Numbered from the stretch's first letter, positions 44,116 through 55,239 are shown. The stretch is DNA of 64,000 nt from Siderastrea radians (GCA_964017195.1 OZ024888.1:14623701-14687700); one strand, 5' to 3'. The notes: generated from the letters alone by a model not told the origin. A program made the numbers and translations.

Positions 44116-44187
44116 AGTTTTCTTAGAAGCTTGAGAGAAGAAAACAGTTCGGAGGAAAGACTTTGAATGTTGTTTGAACTCAGGTAT
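44116..44187 (-). CDS. LRR exon a (most upstream recognised)
   Basis: Acceptor TGTTGCAG, 72 open bases, donor GTATGT. The LRR core is LSSNNIQSLSSELFSSLKLL. It is paralogous to exon a' at 22765. Upstream (to the right) no further LRR exon was found, so the N-terminal exons are either beyond the window or too short to recognise. Confidence 0.9.
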
Positions 44188-44189
44188 CT

Positions 44190-44785
44190 GCAACATAAAG
44201 GGGAAATAAAATAGTAAAACATTTTAAGTGGGATTTTCCTTTTCAATACAAAACACAGTGTTTTTCCTCTGTCGCAAATTGTCAAGTAGGTCAAAACGTT
44301 TCTTTCATTTGCTCAACAATTCAACTCCAATGCAAAATCGTTATTATAGAATTCATCGTCTTGTACTTTGTCTTTACTAGTAAGGATAAACATACACTCT
44401 TGATTTTGTTTAGATATAATGTGTGACAGCTCCACAGGGTCCAGAGGAGTTACATTTGTACGCAAGAATTATCCTTCGTACATCTTACCTTGTAAAATAC
44501 ATAACCTCGTGATTTTGATCAATAAATTTGCCCAATGCAAGCTTTGTGAATCCAATTCAAATGGGTTTCTTCTCGTTCCATACGCTGTATTTCTCGATCT
44601 CGATCTTTGCACTCGCACGCCATATCGTCCGCCATATTAACCGGCCGTCGCTATGGCGACCGCCGGTTTATAAAATGGACACGGTTTTGTCGTGATAGTC
44701 AGTTGGCTTAACATACGAACAAAGTGCTGTAAAGCTTGTGGTACGGGTACTCAAGAGCGGTACTGTCTTATGTAAGACGCATGCG
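44190..44785. other. Intron or spacer; no exon recognised
   Basis: It contains an inverted CCGGCCGTCGC-TATG-GCGACCGCCGG stem near 44642-44667 with TTTATAAAA just after it, but no supported transcript start. Confidence 0.3.
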
Positions 44786-44789
44786 CATA

Positions 44790-46901
44790 CAGTACAGCCC
44801 AAAAATAATGCACGCGCAAGAACTTCTTTTTGCGTCCGCAAGCCGGGAACTTCTTGCGGCTACTTGCGGGACGCTTGCGCTTGAGTACTGCAAGCCGCAA
44901 GAACTTCTTTGCGTTTAGAAGTTAAAACCGCAAGAACTTCTTTATGGTAAGATGTCCGGACCGCAAGTAAGCACAAGAACTTCTTTGCGCTAACATCTTA
45001 AAAACCCGGAACCCGGAGAAGGTAAAAAAGAGACCACTTTGTAGTGCAACGCACGTTCGAAATCGGCTGCCTTTGTGGCTTGCAATCAGTTGTTTATTTG
45101 GTCGCTTGTAAGTTTTTTTCTTCGGTTTAGAATGTTTTATCTGATAAAGAGTTCACTAGGTTCTGAATTTGACGCTGGTCGCCTTCAATGTTATTTTTTA
45201 ACGGCTAGGGAGAAACGAGACTCAAACGAAGCACGGGTATGTTATTGATTATTATGTGTTCCGGAGTCCCAGACATGCGGTACGCTTAGCGGCGCGAAAG
45301 ATTTCGCTCGATTTATTTCAGGAACAACGGCAAAGCACAGTCCAACAGTCACATTATTAATGAACCGACATTCACCTGTTCAAAAGTCTTAATTGGAAAA
45401 ACACATTATGTTTGTAAAAATAGTTCCATTCATTACGCTGAAGTCGATATCACATTTTAAAACTTCGAAGTAAACCAAAGAAGTCTGAAGGAAACTAAAA
45501 TTCCGCGATCTGAAAGAAATTCGACACGTCAATTCTGACCTGAGTAAACACAAATCTGCCGTATGCAAATTTAGTACGATTTGCATGAATGACATTTTGT
45601 AACGCAGTGCATGAGCAGTTCTCTAAGCCGTCAAAACAGCAAGCCCCAGGCAGCAAGCTGTGTCGAAAGGCGAATGTGTAGTTGAAATCATATGTCTATG
45701 CTATTTCTTCGAGTATTCCTTTTTTTGCTGGGAAATTAAAGTGGTAAAGATGCAGGGATTCTTGACGAGTTCACCCACGAGATGGCATGACTTCCTGCAC
45801 GTGTAAGTCTTGTCTTGCCTGTCAAAGAAGAGTTCGCGCAGTTTGCCACAATTATAGCTTTTGGACTTTTTTGTTTCTATTTCTTTGATGGAATAAAAAA
45901 CTGAATTGAGTCAGTTCTGAGTTGAACCCGTATTACCGTATCAGACACGCTTAAAAAAAATTGTTCATGTTTTGTCATGTGCCGGAGATCATGTTTACCG
46001 GTTGTTTTATCTTGCAGTCGGAAAGCTGGCGGATATTCCATTTCGTGACATGAATTTTCTTCGATACTTCGGTTGTTCGAACATTTGCGTCCTTGAGTTT
46101 TTGATTAGCCTTGCGAACTTTCGCTTGACTTGGCGAATTGTCGCGCCAACGCGGCGAAAAATCGCTCGAAAGCTCGGCGATATTTCAAAGAGAATAGAGC
46201 GCGACATTCTCTCTCATTACTTTTGCAAATTACCTCACACTAACACGAGCACTACAAGTTTCTTCGGCTGGACCCGCAGTACTTCTTGCGCCTTCTTGCG
46301 GCTTGCGGTAACATTAGTAACTTCTTGCGGCTTCTTGCGGCTAGATTTTCAACAGGGTCTGGAAGCGGGGGTCCTGATCCCGCATTCCCACTCCCGCATC
46401 CCGCACTTTTTTCATCGCTATCCCGAATTTCGTTTCTTCTTTCCCAAAAATACATTAAAAAAGACTAATTTTCTGCAAAAGCTAATAAATTTAAGATGTA
46501 GATTAGCCCTTTCGATTGATATTTGGCGCTCGCCTGGTTGATTCGCTTTTGCCGCTGTAAGGGTTTTTTTGGGTCGTGACGATTTCCCGAATTCCCGACA
46601 GACAGGCAACAAAATCCCGCATCCCGTACCCAAATTTGGTGAATCCGCTTCCCTCGTAGCAGTCAAATCCCGAATCCCGTCAAGATGTTTTGCGTTTTCC
46701 CGAATCCCGCACCTTATTTTGGTCAAATCCCGGATCCCGAGAATACCCTTCCAGACCCTGTTTCAACTTCTTGCGCTTCGAATGTTCTTGCGGGTAAACC
46801 GCAAAAACATAGCACTTTCACTTCCGCCGGCTTGCGTGTTCTTGCGGCGCAAGAACTTCTTGCGCCACTTCTTGCGCGTGCATTATGTTTGGGTTGTACT
46901 G
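44790..46901. mobile_element. Tc1-like non-autonomous element with TA target duplication
   Basis: The ends are CAGTACAGCCCAAAAATAAT-GCACGCGCAAGAA and the reverse complement of the right end, CAGTACAACCCAAACATAAT-GCACGCGCAAGAA, with TA on both outer sides (44788-44789, 46902-46903). CAGT plus a CCAAAA stretch and TA duplication is the Tc1 pattern. Subterminal zones carry many GCAAGAACTTCTTGCG palindromes, in one orientation near 44810-45000 and the other near 46270-46870. No transposase frame was recognised in the 2.1 kb, so it is non-autonomous. A second transposon is nested at 46353. Confidence 0.82.
46353..46760. mobile_element. Nested MITE with CAGGGTCTGGAAG ends and a 6-bp target duplication
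   Basis: The termini CAGGGTCTGGAAG and CTTCCAGACCCTG are perfect inverted repeats, and TTTCAA stands directly outside both (46347-46352 and 46761-46766). The interior is a series of ATCCCGCATCCCG/AATCCCGAATCCCG units. The CAGGG start recalls hAT elements, which normally make 8-bp duplications. It splits the Tc1-like element and is therefore younger. Confidence 0.85.
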
Positions 46902-46903
46902 TA

Positions 46904-48240
46904 TTAGTCTGCTGAATGTTACCTTCGTGTGTTCTTTTCTTTTAATTTACAGTATTTAAGATATCAACGACGAAGGGGGTTTTTTGTATTTGTCTTGTAA
47001 AACGCATGCGCAATTGAGTAAAGCAGCTAATAGGATGGAATGCGGAATTGGCTGTGTTGTCTGATCTAGTTAGTGGTTATGGTGAAAAGTTTTTTAGCGC
47101 AGGGGTTTTTTTATTGGGATTGACATTTTGAGGGTGTAAAAATGTGGGAGTCAGAAGGATTTGTGAATGTCAGGAACATATCACGCTTCTGTGAATGTGA
47201 TTTGCTTTGAAAGTTGCGTTTTGTATAGGAGCGGTGTAACATTGTGCTGCGTTTTATGGGGGGGGGGGGTTGCGAAGTGAATTGTAAGGTTTCTGATTGG
47301 CTAACTTGTAATTCGCAGCGGACAAAAAGGACAGTTGCGTTTTGCCGGCGTGGGCTAGGAAGAGAAGGAATTGGTACTAGAATGATGACGCAATATTAGT
47401 GGATTGCACCATCAGTACATGATAGTTCTGACTTGTGAACGGAGAGAGATGAGTGTTTATTTGAGGCGAGAAGTTGATACGAAGGAATCGTCATTAATAA
47501 GGAGATCAATTAATAGGGTAGGTGTTACGAGTCTTTTTGCATTGAAAGAACGAAAATATCTGAATATCATCGACGGATTTGTGTGGTTTGCGTGTGGTGT
47601 ACGCTAAAGGCTACGAGCAGTCTCTCTTTCCGTTCAGAGATAGTGAAGGAAAAGAAAAACAAGCGAGTGAGTGCGAAACCGATTGCGGCTCGACAGGCGC
47701 GTTAGCTTTCAAAGACGTGGGCGACTTTCATCCCCGCTCGCTTGTTTACTTTTGCAAGGGGATTCCAGGGTTAGCAAACCGGATTTAAACATCACGTCAT
47801 GAGATATGCCTTGACGTGCCCCATACTCTGACGATCTGCTCGAGCTCGTGTTTATCAAGCCTTATATTTTGATTCTACTGCTATGTTCACTGTTTGTATT
47901 TAAGATCTAGGCACAACAGTAAATACTTCGTCGTCCCGGTGTGAACATTCTCAGTTGTGGACGAATTTATATCGACATTTAATGTTTGAGTGAATTTGCG
48001 TTTTTCAGCACAAATAAAAGCGATAAGAAAGATAAGTTGAGTCATCAGAGTTTAAACATTACGTCATCCAGTAACGTTATAGTCAAAATATTGTGTCACA
48101 CAATCACACTTTTCGTCACGCCGATTCGTATAAATAGAGGATCGCGCTAACATTTGTGAAACCTAGGGGTGGGGAGGGTCAGAATGGCCGGTTAAAATGC
48201 CCAATGGGCTTTCTTGTTGAAATATGCTATTAACCGCAGA
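46904..48240. other. No gene recognised
   Basis: There are only short frames without domains (47404-47607, 47579-47788, plus). It contains a G10 run near 47261-47270 and a good TATA box, TATAAATAG at 48129-48137 (plus), without a recognised downstream ORF. Confidence 0.35.
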
Positions 48241-48264
48241 CCATTTTTCCGCGGTCGCCTAACA

Positions 48265-48311
48265 CGTTGCCCGAAGGGCAACGACTTTTCTTCGGAAAGC
48301 GAAGCTTTCCG
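48265..48311. repeat. Two adjacent perfect hairpins with GAA triloops
   Basis: CGTTGCCC-GAA-GGGCAACG (48265-48283) is followed nine bases later by CGGAAAGC-GAA-GCTTTCCG (48293-48311). Both have 8-bp perfect stems and the same loop. The second contains GCGAAGC, known as an exceptionally stable DNA mini-hairpin. Confidence 0.9.
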
Positions 48312-48903
48312 AACGAGGCACGGTAATAATATAGGTAACGCGAGTAACGCAAGTTCGCAGCAAATTATGTCGGTTGTCTTTCGCAAGGAAAACTAAACGT
48401 TCTGCTCGAACTTCGCTCCTCTGCGCCCTGTGACAGCTCCACAATCAAAACATCTCGTGACCGCAGACACGGCAAATTCCGCGGTTGTCATGACAAAAGC
48501 ACTTGGGACATTCCATGACCGCAAGTGTCACAGTGTTGACATGGATTTAGATCCTTTTGCTGTATGAATGGTATATTTTCAGACTCGTTCTATGAGTACT
48601 TTTTCCGGTTTCTGTGAGAATCACGTGAGGGTAGTTCAATCTCCTCTGTGCGCGCGGTATGTGCTGCCAAGCCACAACGTTCAGATGATTTCTTACAGCA
48701 AAATCACTGATAAATTATAAAAACGTATAGAGACAAACGTACAGGCAAATATACATTCGCATAATAGATGCTGTTATATATTATATATTTCAATATTATA
48801 TTCCATATTCTATTTTATTGTGTAGACAGGAGTGTTTAGTAGAAAATAGACCACTCGTAAAGTTCATACGAAACTACATCCGGGACTCGAGTGGCTATTT
48901 TCC

Positions 48904-48925
48904 ATATCCTCACTAGTGAGGATAT
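48904..48925. repeat. 22-bp perfect palindrome next to a CRE
   Basis: Half-site ATATCCTCACT is followed by its exact reverse complement. GATGACGTCATTTCC with a full TGACGTCA follows a few bases later. It is probably part of a mobile element end. Confidence 0.85.
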
Positions 48926-49002
48926 CGATGACGTCATTTCCCGCTCTTACACTGTTGTTTGTGCAAAAATACTCTTATCTATATAATAAAAAGAAAATTA
49001 CA

Positions 49003-49104
49003 CGGCGGCCTGAAGATATGAATTTTATTTTCTCGTTGTAAAAAACAATATTTTACTCATACCATGCACTCAAAAACAAAATTCATATATTCGCGCCGCC
49101 ATAT
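49003..49104. repeat. Imperfect inverted repeat, about 22-bp arms
   Basis: GGCGGCCTGAAGATATGAATTTT on the left pairs with CAAAATTCATATATTCGCGCC-GCC on the right across a loop of about 50 bp. It looks like a short foldback element. Confidence 0.7.
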
Positions 49105-49142
49105 AATATCCTCTATCTATATTCTATTTTAAAAAAATAACT

Positions 49143-49157
49143 GAGATTCTACGCGCA

Positions 49158-49188
<31 letters not shown>

Positions 49189-49440
49189 GAGTATGTAAAC
49201 ACAGTTGTGACGTCACAGTTGTGCGTAGTATCTTAGTTATTTTATAAAAGCATTTAAAAACGTTTTCCTGTGTTTGCATATCCTGATATGAACACTCGAG
49301 AGGTTGGGAGAATTTTCGAAAGTTACGCAAATCCTCGACTTCGTCTCGGGTTTGCAGAACTGTCTCGAATTCTCCCAGCCCCTCTCGTGTTTATGTCAGG
49401 TTATGCAAACACGGAAAATGTTTTATATTCCTTAAATATA
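49143..49440. mobile_element. Foldback MITE, family also present at 63.0 kb
   Basis: Long arms (49262-49315 and 49368-49419: TTTTCCTGTGTTTGCATA, CCTGATATGAACAC, GGTTGGGAGAATT) pair over most of their length, with inner arms GCAAATCC/GGGTTTGC. The left flank (CACTCTGATTGGCTGAGAGG, GTATCTTAGTTATTT) is found in inverted orientation beside the related copy near 63.3 kb. Confidence 0.75.
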
Positions 49441-49449
49441 AAATATATT

Positions 49450-52400
49450 CGCATGACGTCTTTGTTGGAGTATTGTTTAACTGTAGAGATCTGTGAAAAG
49501 AACGATGTTCGAAACACTTCCACTCAATCAGTTGTCAAAAAGTGAGAAAATACAATATTTATATCACCACAAAGCATTCTGAAAGACGGTAGGATTTTTT
49601 TTCGTTAATATGCCAATAATATATACACTCTGTTTCTGAGATAATTATGTGAGTCTGAAAATGAGGAATGCGTGACAGAAGAACATGGCTTCCAGGAGAC
49701 AGATTTTGCCCTCTTACTATATTCATTTGCGGCGATATTCTTAGCCAAGATACAGTACTCCCTTTTATCATTCACTTTCTTATTAATCCTTCCTTTAGGA
49801 AAAAAAACTATCTTTATTTATTAAGGTTTGTGTACACCAAACGTGTTTCAGCCTTCATAAAACCATTTTTTCAATCGATGACCTCAGTCGTTATGCTAGA
49901 CTCCTACGTTCACTTATAGATAAGACAGCCCTTTCAATCACTGTTTAAAAGTCGGGTTTAGGAAAATTCCCTCCGTGACGTCATAAAGGAGTTTGAAATT
50001 GTCAATCCCGTTCCCTTTCTCGTGATGGGGTGAAGTAATATGCTGTGGTTCAATATAAACCCAATCACGGTTTGAGAGGGACAGATTCCAGATCTTTGCA
50101 CGATGTGCAGGCTGCCATAGCTCCTTATGAGCTGTCTTTTTTTCCATACTTTACCAGTTCATGTTTTGTATTTAAACCAAGTCGATTGTTTTCTCTGTCC
50201 ATAAAGGCGTGACTGATTGCCATTAAGTTTTTATTTATTATTATTATTATTTTTTATTTTCATTTCAAAGATGTTTCGGTCATTTGGACCAGTTTTAGAC
50301 AGGATTTTTATATCGCAACCTTTTAAAGTCATCAGCATTGTTTATCTTGTGCTTTCACTTTGCCATATAAGTGTACAACCCTTTTGATTGCCCCTTTCTG
50401 GCCATTTAGTGAGTACTTGTCCAGGAAACCTTACATTATTTTCGTACGCTCTAGTGTGTTCCTAGTTCTTTCATTTCTTTAATGCATTTTCTTCTTTTTT
50501 ATGGGCAATTCTATCTTTGCATACTTTTTTACCCCTCCTCAAAATAGCGTTCTTTCAGACAACAATAAGCAAAAAATTGTCTTGTTCCGCACGGTCCGTC
50601 GGGACAGGCTGTGAACGGTTGCGCGATGGTGAGCTCAGTGAATTCGGAAATATTCCCATCACGTTCATGGATAAATTTTTTTTTTTTTGGAGACTGGATA
50701 AATATTGCAATCCTATAAAACGTTAAAAGGCTAATTAATCCACATTCTTTTTGTCTGGAACATTTCAAGGAGGTTTTTAATTTGCCTAGCAACACTTTGG
50801 TTTTAAACGCGTATCAAGGAAAGTGTTGGAGAACGAAGCTTAAGAAAACCGTTAACACCTTCTTTTCAACTCGTTCGACTTGACAAGGACGTTGAAATTA
50901 AAACGTTCACAGGCAACTAATTACAAATAGCAAACGAAAGAAAACGCAAGTTATCACAACGCCAGGATACTTAAGCTAAGAGGAAGCACCCGTCACGTGT
51001 AAGCGTGAATTTCAGTGAGGACATCCAGTAAATAAATATTACGTACAGAAAACGTAAAAAAGTGAACAACAACACTGATCAAACAAGAAAAATTTGGTGT
51101 GAGATTGAAGCCATCCTCGAAAGCCTTGTTTAACGCAACGCGCATAACCTATAAAATTATACGAAAGCGATCAACTATCTCCTCCTTTAAGCAGGAAACT
51201 ATCTGAATAAGATCGGGAGTCTTATAGAACTGCTTCACATTATGACCCAACAAAAGAATGCCCCTGAACAGAAAGAACCTTTGCCATCTCCAAACTCCTG
51301 TTGACCCTGTTGGTCCCTCGAATCTCTTAACTTGCAATGTGCACTGGAAGACTGACTGTCTTGTAAAATAATTACACCTAATTAAGAAAACTTTGCCGTG
51401 TGAAAAGCATATACTATGAGCGATACGACCAAATGTGGTTCAAATGTGGTTCGACCAAATGTGGACCAAATGTGGTTCGATTTTACTTTCCGTTTTTATT
51501 TATATAAAAGGCGAAAATTGGAGTGATAAGCTTAACTGTACTTCTTTTCTCAGAATGGCAACTCTAGGAGGTTCAGAGGAGAAAGTGCACTCGTATTTTC
51601 TTGTAATTAGCGAAAATGTTTTGTTACTAGTTAGTTACGCTTCGGGTAGAATTGGTAATTAAATTTTCTCTATCATGAATAGTACTACAAATTCGTCCTT
51701 GGCAATGAAAGTCAGTTTAGGATTTGCAGAGGACAAGTTAAAATTGTTACTCGGCGATTTTATTTGCGTATCAGGCACATATATGCAAGTTCTCTTCCTC
51801 GGAACAGAACTTGCATCGGCATTCTTTATAGCTTCCCCTTGGTTCAGTTAGTCCCAAACTGTGGGTCGTTTAAATTATACCTCATAGTCTTAAATAGAAG
51901 TTTGAAATATGATTTGAGGAGCGAAACTTTTCAAAATAACTGAGCGGCTCCTCCGATTTCATTCATGGCCTTATGTTTAGCATAAAATGTAATTAACTTC
52001 TGCCGTTTCGACGTTAAAAAATTGTACGAAACCCAGAAAATAACATTCCCTTTTCTTTTCTTACAGACAAAAAAATGCACAAATATAAAGAACCCAAAAT
52101 ATTAAAAGAAATTCACAAACAACAAGAAATTAAGCCATTAAACTGTACACGTGAATGAAACACTTGCTCGAATGCGAGGATTTTTTTTGGAGACGGCCCA
52201 AATTCTTCAATCAAATTTGCTTATTTATATGGACAGAAAGCATGATTTTTGTGATGTTCTAGAATTTTTCGAAACTAATTAATTTTCGACAGAACAGAAT
52301 TCATGTAGTCTCAATCTTTATACCAATTTATTTTTAGGAATCCAAACTTTTGTGTGGAAATACGACCACGATTTATTGATGTGCCAGGAAGATTTAGACA

Positions 52401-54985
52401 TTGAACCCTACCAGTTTAAAGTAAGAAGTCCCGAAAGAGGAAAGGCAACAAAAGAGAAGATCTTTCATGGTTTCAAACGACGCCATGCAAACAACCAGTT
52501 CGCAATCACATCAAGCGACCGTCGTCGTCGTCGTGCAAACCGTCTTAAGTTTCTTTTTTCCCGCCGAAACTCACGTCGCCGCTCCAGTCCTTCCGCAGTA
52601 TATAGACGTCGTCGTCGTGAAATTTCGTCGTGGTTCTTAAGTTCCCTAATATTAACACAGTATACCCAAATCTAAGCCAAAACCTTCTTAGAATGAAAAT
52701 ATCTTGATTATTAATTAATATATATGACAATACATGGAACTGAGTAGCAAGCTTGTCATTGCTGTCTTCCCAGAATTCCATCGTGTCGCATCGCTCATGG
52801 TTTATGCTTTGCACCCAACAACGTTTTATCAGTCAGGTGTTTACAGAAATTAAGCAGCAAAGGAAAAATACGCCTTGGCACACAATCTTACAATGTTTCT
52901 GTAGTGGATGGAGCGCATATTCGCGCCATATTCTCCAGTGACGTACTATTTCTGCACCTCAGATTATTACCGTCAGTCCAGCGATTGAAAGAATCACAGT
53001 TAGATCCACAATCTGAAAATCAAACATAAAAATCATGCAAAAAATGTGATAGCTAGGGAAATTTCAGGCGCTGAATACGGTACCGAGAAAAAAAGACGTG
53101 ATAAGTTCTTTCTGGAGGTCTATTTAGTCGGCACAACATTGTCTCAGGCGACACACCACCATATACCTAAGTGACAACAAGAGTTATGGAGTTTAGATTG
53201 TGACAGAGTTGTGCCTTCAAAATTGTTCCTTCTTGAAGATCCAGAAGTGAGCGAAATGCAAAAATAAAAAAAAATACGCTGAGCAAAGCATAGGGTTTTC
53301 CGGCCGAGTAAAAGCAGCTTAAGAAATAAAAGAAACATGTAGGGTTATTATTCCAAAAATGGCCTCCACTGAATTCATCAATCACAGTGATAATATGTAA
53401 ACATAAACTAAATATAATGAGCATAGTCTCATAATGTAGGTAAAAATCTCATATCTTTGCGAACAATAAATTTTTACCATTAAAACTAAATCATCCAAAA
53501 ATGTCAGGATAACACAGCGTTTAGAGCTTTTTCATGTGATCTTATTCATTTATTCTCATGCCTAGCCGAGAAACTATTTAAAATAAAGTCGGGATTGGTT
53601 AAGGTGGCTCACGGCTATTTATTAGCGCAGAGGCTCCATTTTATAAATCGAATTGTCGGCAAGTAAGCGTTTATCGATTTCAGCAATTTTTGGTATTCTA
53701 AACAAAGAATGTTCGAATTTTACAAAACTTTTAGCCTTAGGGTAAACACCTTCAACGATTAAGAGATACAAGCGCTAAGTGAAGACCAGCCTTTTCAGGG
53801 AAACGCGAATATTTCCATTAAACAACGGTAGATTTTTTTCTAATTACGCTTAATAAGTTCTAAGACTTCAAGGTTTGCCCTAAGCAAGTTTCTGCAGAAT
53901 CGGCTGGTAGAAATTTCTACACAGTTGATTGTTAAGGACGATCGCGCCCAAATCTTCCCACGTTCAGATTTTTTCAAAACTAATGCTGCAGTTAGATAAT
54001 GACCAACTAATGTCAGAAAACCAAAACATTTGGGGGGGGCGTGCTCGATTCGCTTAAATGAAATAAAGTCGGGGTAAGTTAATTCAATTTGGGTGAAGTA
54101 AAGTCGAAGTAGGTTAATTTTCTTTCCTTACTAATACCTTAATTTGTTTTCAACCAAATCAAAACAACCCAACTTTGCACATTTTGGAATGCTTTTTCAC
54201 ATGTTACTTATTGATTCATTTTGTCAGGGAACAAATGTCGTTATTATTCAGGGGTTTAGCAAAAAGGGGAAATAAAATAAAAGTTGGGCTTCGGTCATAA
54301 ATTATTGTTTAGAAAACCATCTTGTCAGCAAATTTTAATAAAGATACTTTTCATGAACTGTCACCGTTAGGTTCCTTAATGAATTACTTTTAGAAATTAC
54401 GAATTAACTCCTGGACAAACATGGAATATCAAGTTTCTTCTAATCAACGCTTAGGTTTCTTAGTTTATTCAGGCCTAAAAGCTGTGTAACTAGGATGATG
54501 CAATACGCTTTCAAATACCATAATTAGCGCACTCTTATCTTTGTAACTCTGATTTACATCTCGGATTTACACCCATGTACATCATCAAACCACTTGAGAT
54601 TTACTTCGAGGTGTTTGTGGAAGACCATTAAACAAGTGAAGTCCAACACCGTTGTGCGTCCTGTTCAGTTGTAGAAGATCCTTTGGTACCTGGAATTCAG
54701 TGACGGGTTCCGTTCCCGCTAGCCAAGCAAGTCGCCTGCTAGTTTTCCCCGATTTTAACGCTACGTTTCCGCCGAAGTTTCATTGAAGCCAATTTACCTT
54801 CCCCAGTGCTTGGACCGGCAAAACTCTACCGTCACAATTTTCAAACCTAACTAATCAATAGATGCTAAAGCAGCCATTATGAGTAAGGTATATGGGGTAT
54901 TATAGATCTTTGAATTTTGAAAAACAAAGGCCAATAAATACACGTCTAGAATATTCTCTGTAATGGAATAACAGTCTAGCAATCT
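49450..54985. other. No gene recognised; simple repeats and unassigned ORFs
   Basis: Seen here: a (TTA)n stretch near 50234-50256; direct repeats ACCAAATGTGGTTCG near 51428-51482; (GTC)n runs near 52516-52533 and 52605-52618 inside a plus ORF (52352-52675), whose arginine-rich translation is explained by the GTC repeats; and AATAAAGTCGGG phrases repeated near 53582 and 54062. A minus ORF (50529-50795) ends with a cysteine-containing GPCGTRQFFAYCCLKERYF, not identified. None of these is supported as a gene. Confidence 0.35.
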
Positions 54986-54999
54986 CTATGCCAACTTAC

Positions 55000-55239
55000 C
55001 GTTAAAAATAACTGTGAAATTTCGAACATCAGTTCCATACTTGCTGGTTGCTACGCAGGAGTAATTTCCTTCCTCGAATAAATCGAGGATTATTGGTGTT
55101 ATTTCTGTTTTTCTTAATACTTTGGAATTCAGTTTCAGTGATGTGTTTATTGGAGGCGTGCCAGTGACTGCACATACGGACAGCGAGAAGCCGGGTAATG
55201 AACGCACAACGGGATCTGGTGAAACCACCTTTGGTGGAG
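55000..55239 (-). CDS. Immunoglobulin-like domain exon
   Basis: A 240-bp minus-strand exon with acceptor CTTAATCAG and donor GTAAGT, open throughout, phase 1 at both ends. The translation begins PPKVVSPDPVVRSLPG and contains the first cysteine (FSLSVCAVTGTPP), then EEGNYSCVATSKYGTD with the canonical Y-x-C of the F strand, ending FTVIFNG. The conserved C-strand tryptophan of Ig domains is not present. The length fits one Ig domain per exon with symmetric introns, as in extracellular receptors and adhesion proteins. It lies about 11 kb upstream of LRR exon a on the same strand, but its phase-1 donor cannot join the phase-2 LRR exons directly. It may belong to the same gene through an unseen exon or to a neighbouring gene. 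Confidence 0.82.

Larger units (their letters stand above)
4463..44187 (-). other. Minus-strand leucine-rich-repeat gene locus: at least 14 symmetric 72-bp exons
   Basis: Fourteen dispersed segments share one structure on the minus strand: an acceptor ending CAG or TAG, exactly 72 bp without a stop, then a donor GTACGT, GTAGGT, GTGCGT or GTATGT. Each begins with one base completing a codon and ends with two bases of the next, so all introns are phase 2 and any exon can be spliced to any other in frame. Each encodes one typical 24-residue LRR, xLSSNNIxxLPxxVFSxLxxLxxL. One-LRR-per-exon, about 72 bp, phase-2 exons are known from LGR/relaxin-type receptors and other extracellular LRR proteins. 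No signal peptide, LRR cap, transmembrane or 7TM exon was found in the window, so the family member cannot be named. The order from 5' is a 44116, b 43786, c 43168, d 32977, e 28318, f 25185, f2 24957, a' 22765, b' 22342, c' 20125, d' 13878, e' 11722, f' 10519 and 4463 (given as left coordinates). Introns are filled by the transposons listed separately. Expression and whether this is one gene or two are not visible. Confidence 0.85.

Noticed and set aside
50529..50795. LRR N-terminal cap exon because of CPDGPC...YCC
   Set aside because: The cysteine spacing does not match an LRRNT cap, and no splice sites frame the segment.
52352..52675. Arginine-rich 107-residue ORF as a basic nuclear protein
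   Set aside because: The arginines come from GTC/CGT trinucleotide runs in repeat-like DNA, and no domain or splice evidence supports it.
53160..53270. Degenerate LRR exon (LLDLQEGTILKAQLCHNLNSI)
   Set aside because: It has no 72-bp exon frame, no AG/GT pair at the expected distance and no N-x-I core, so the resemblance is too weak.
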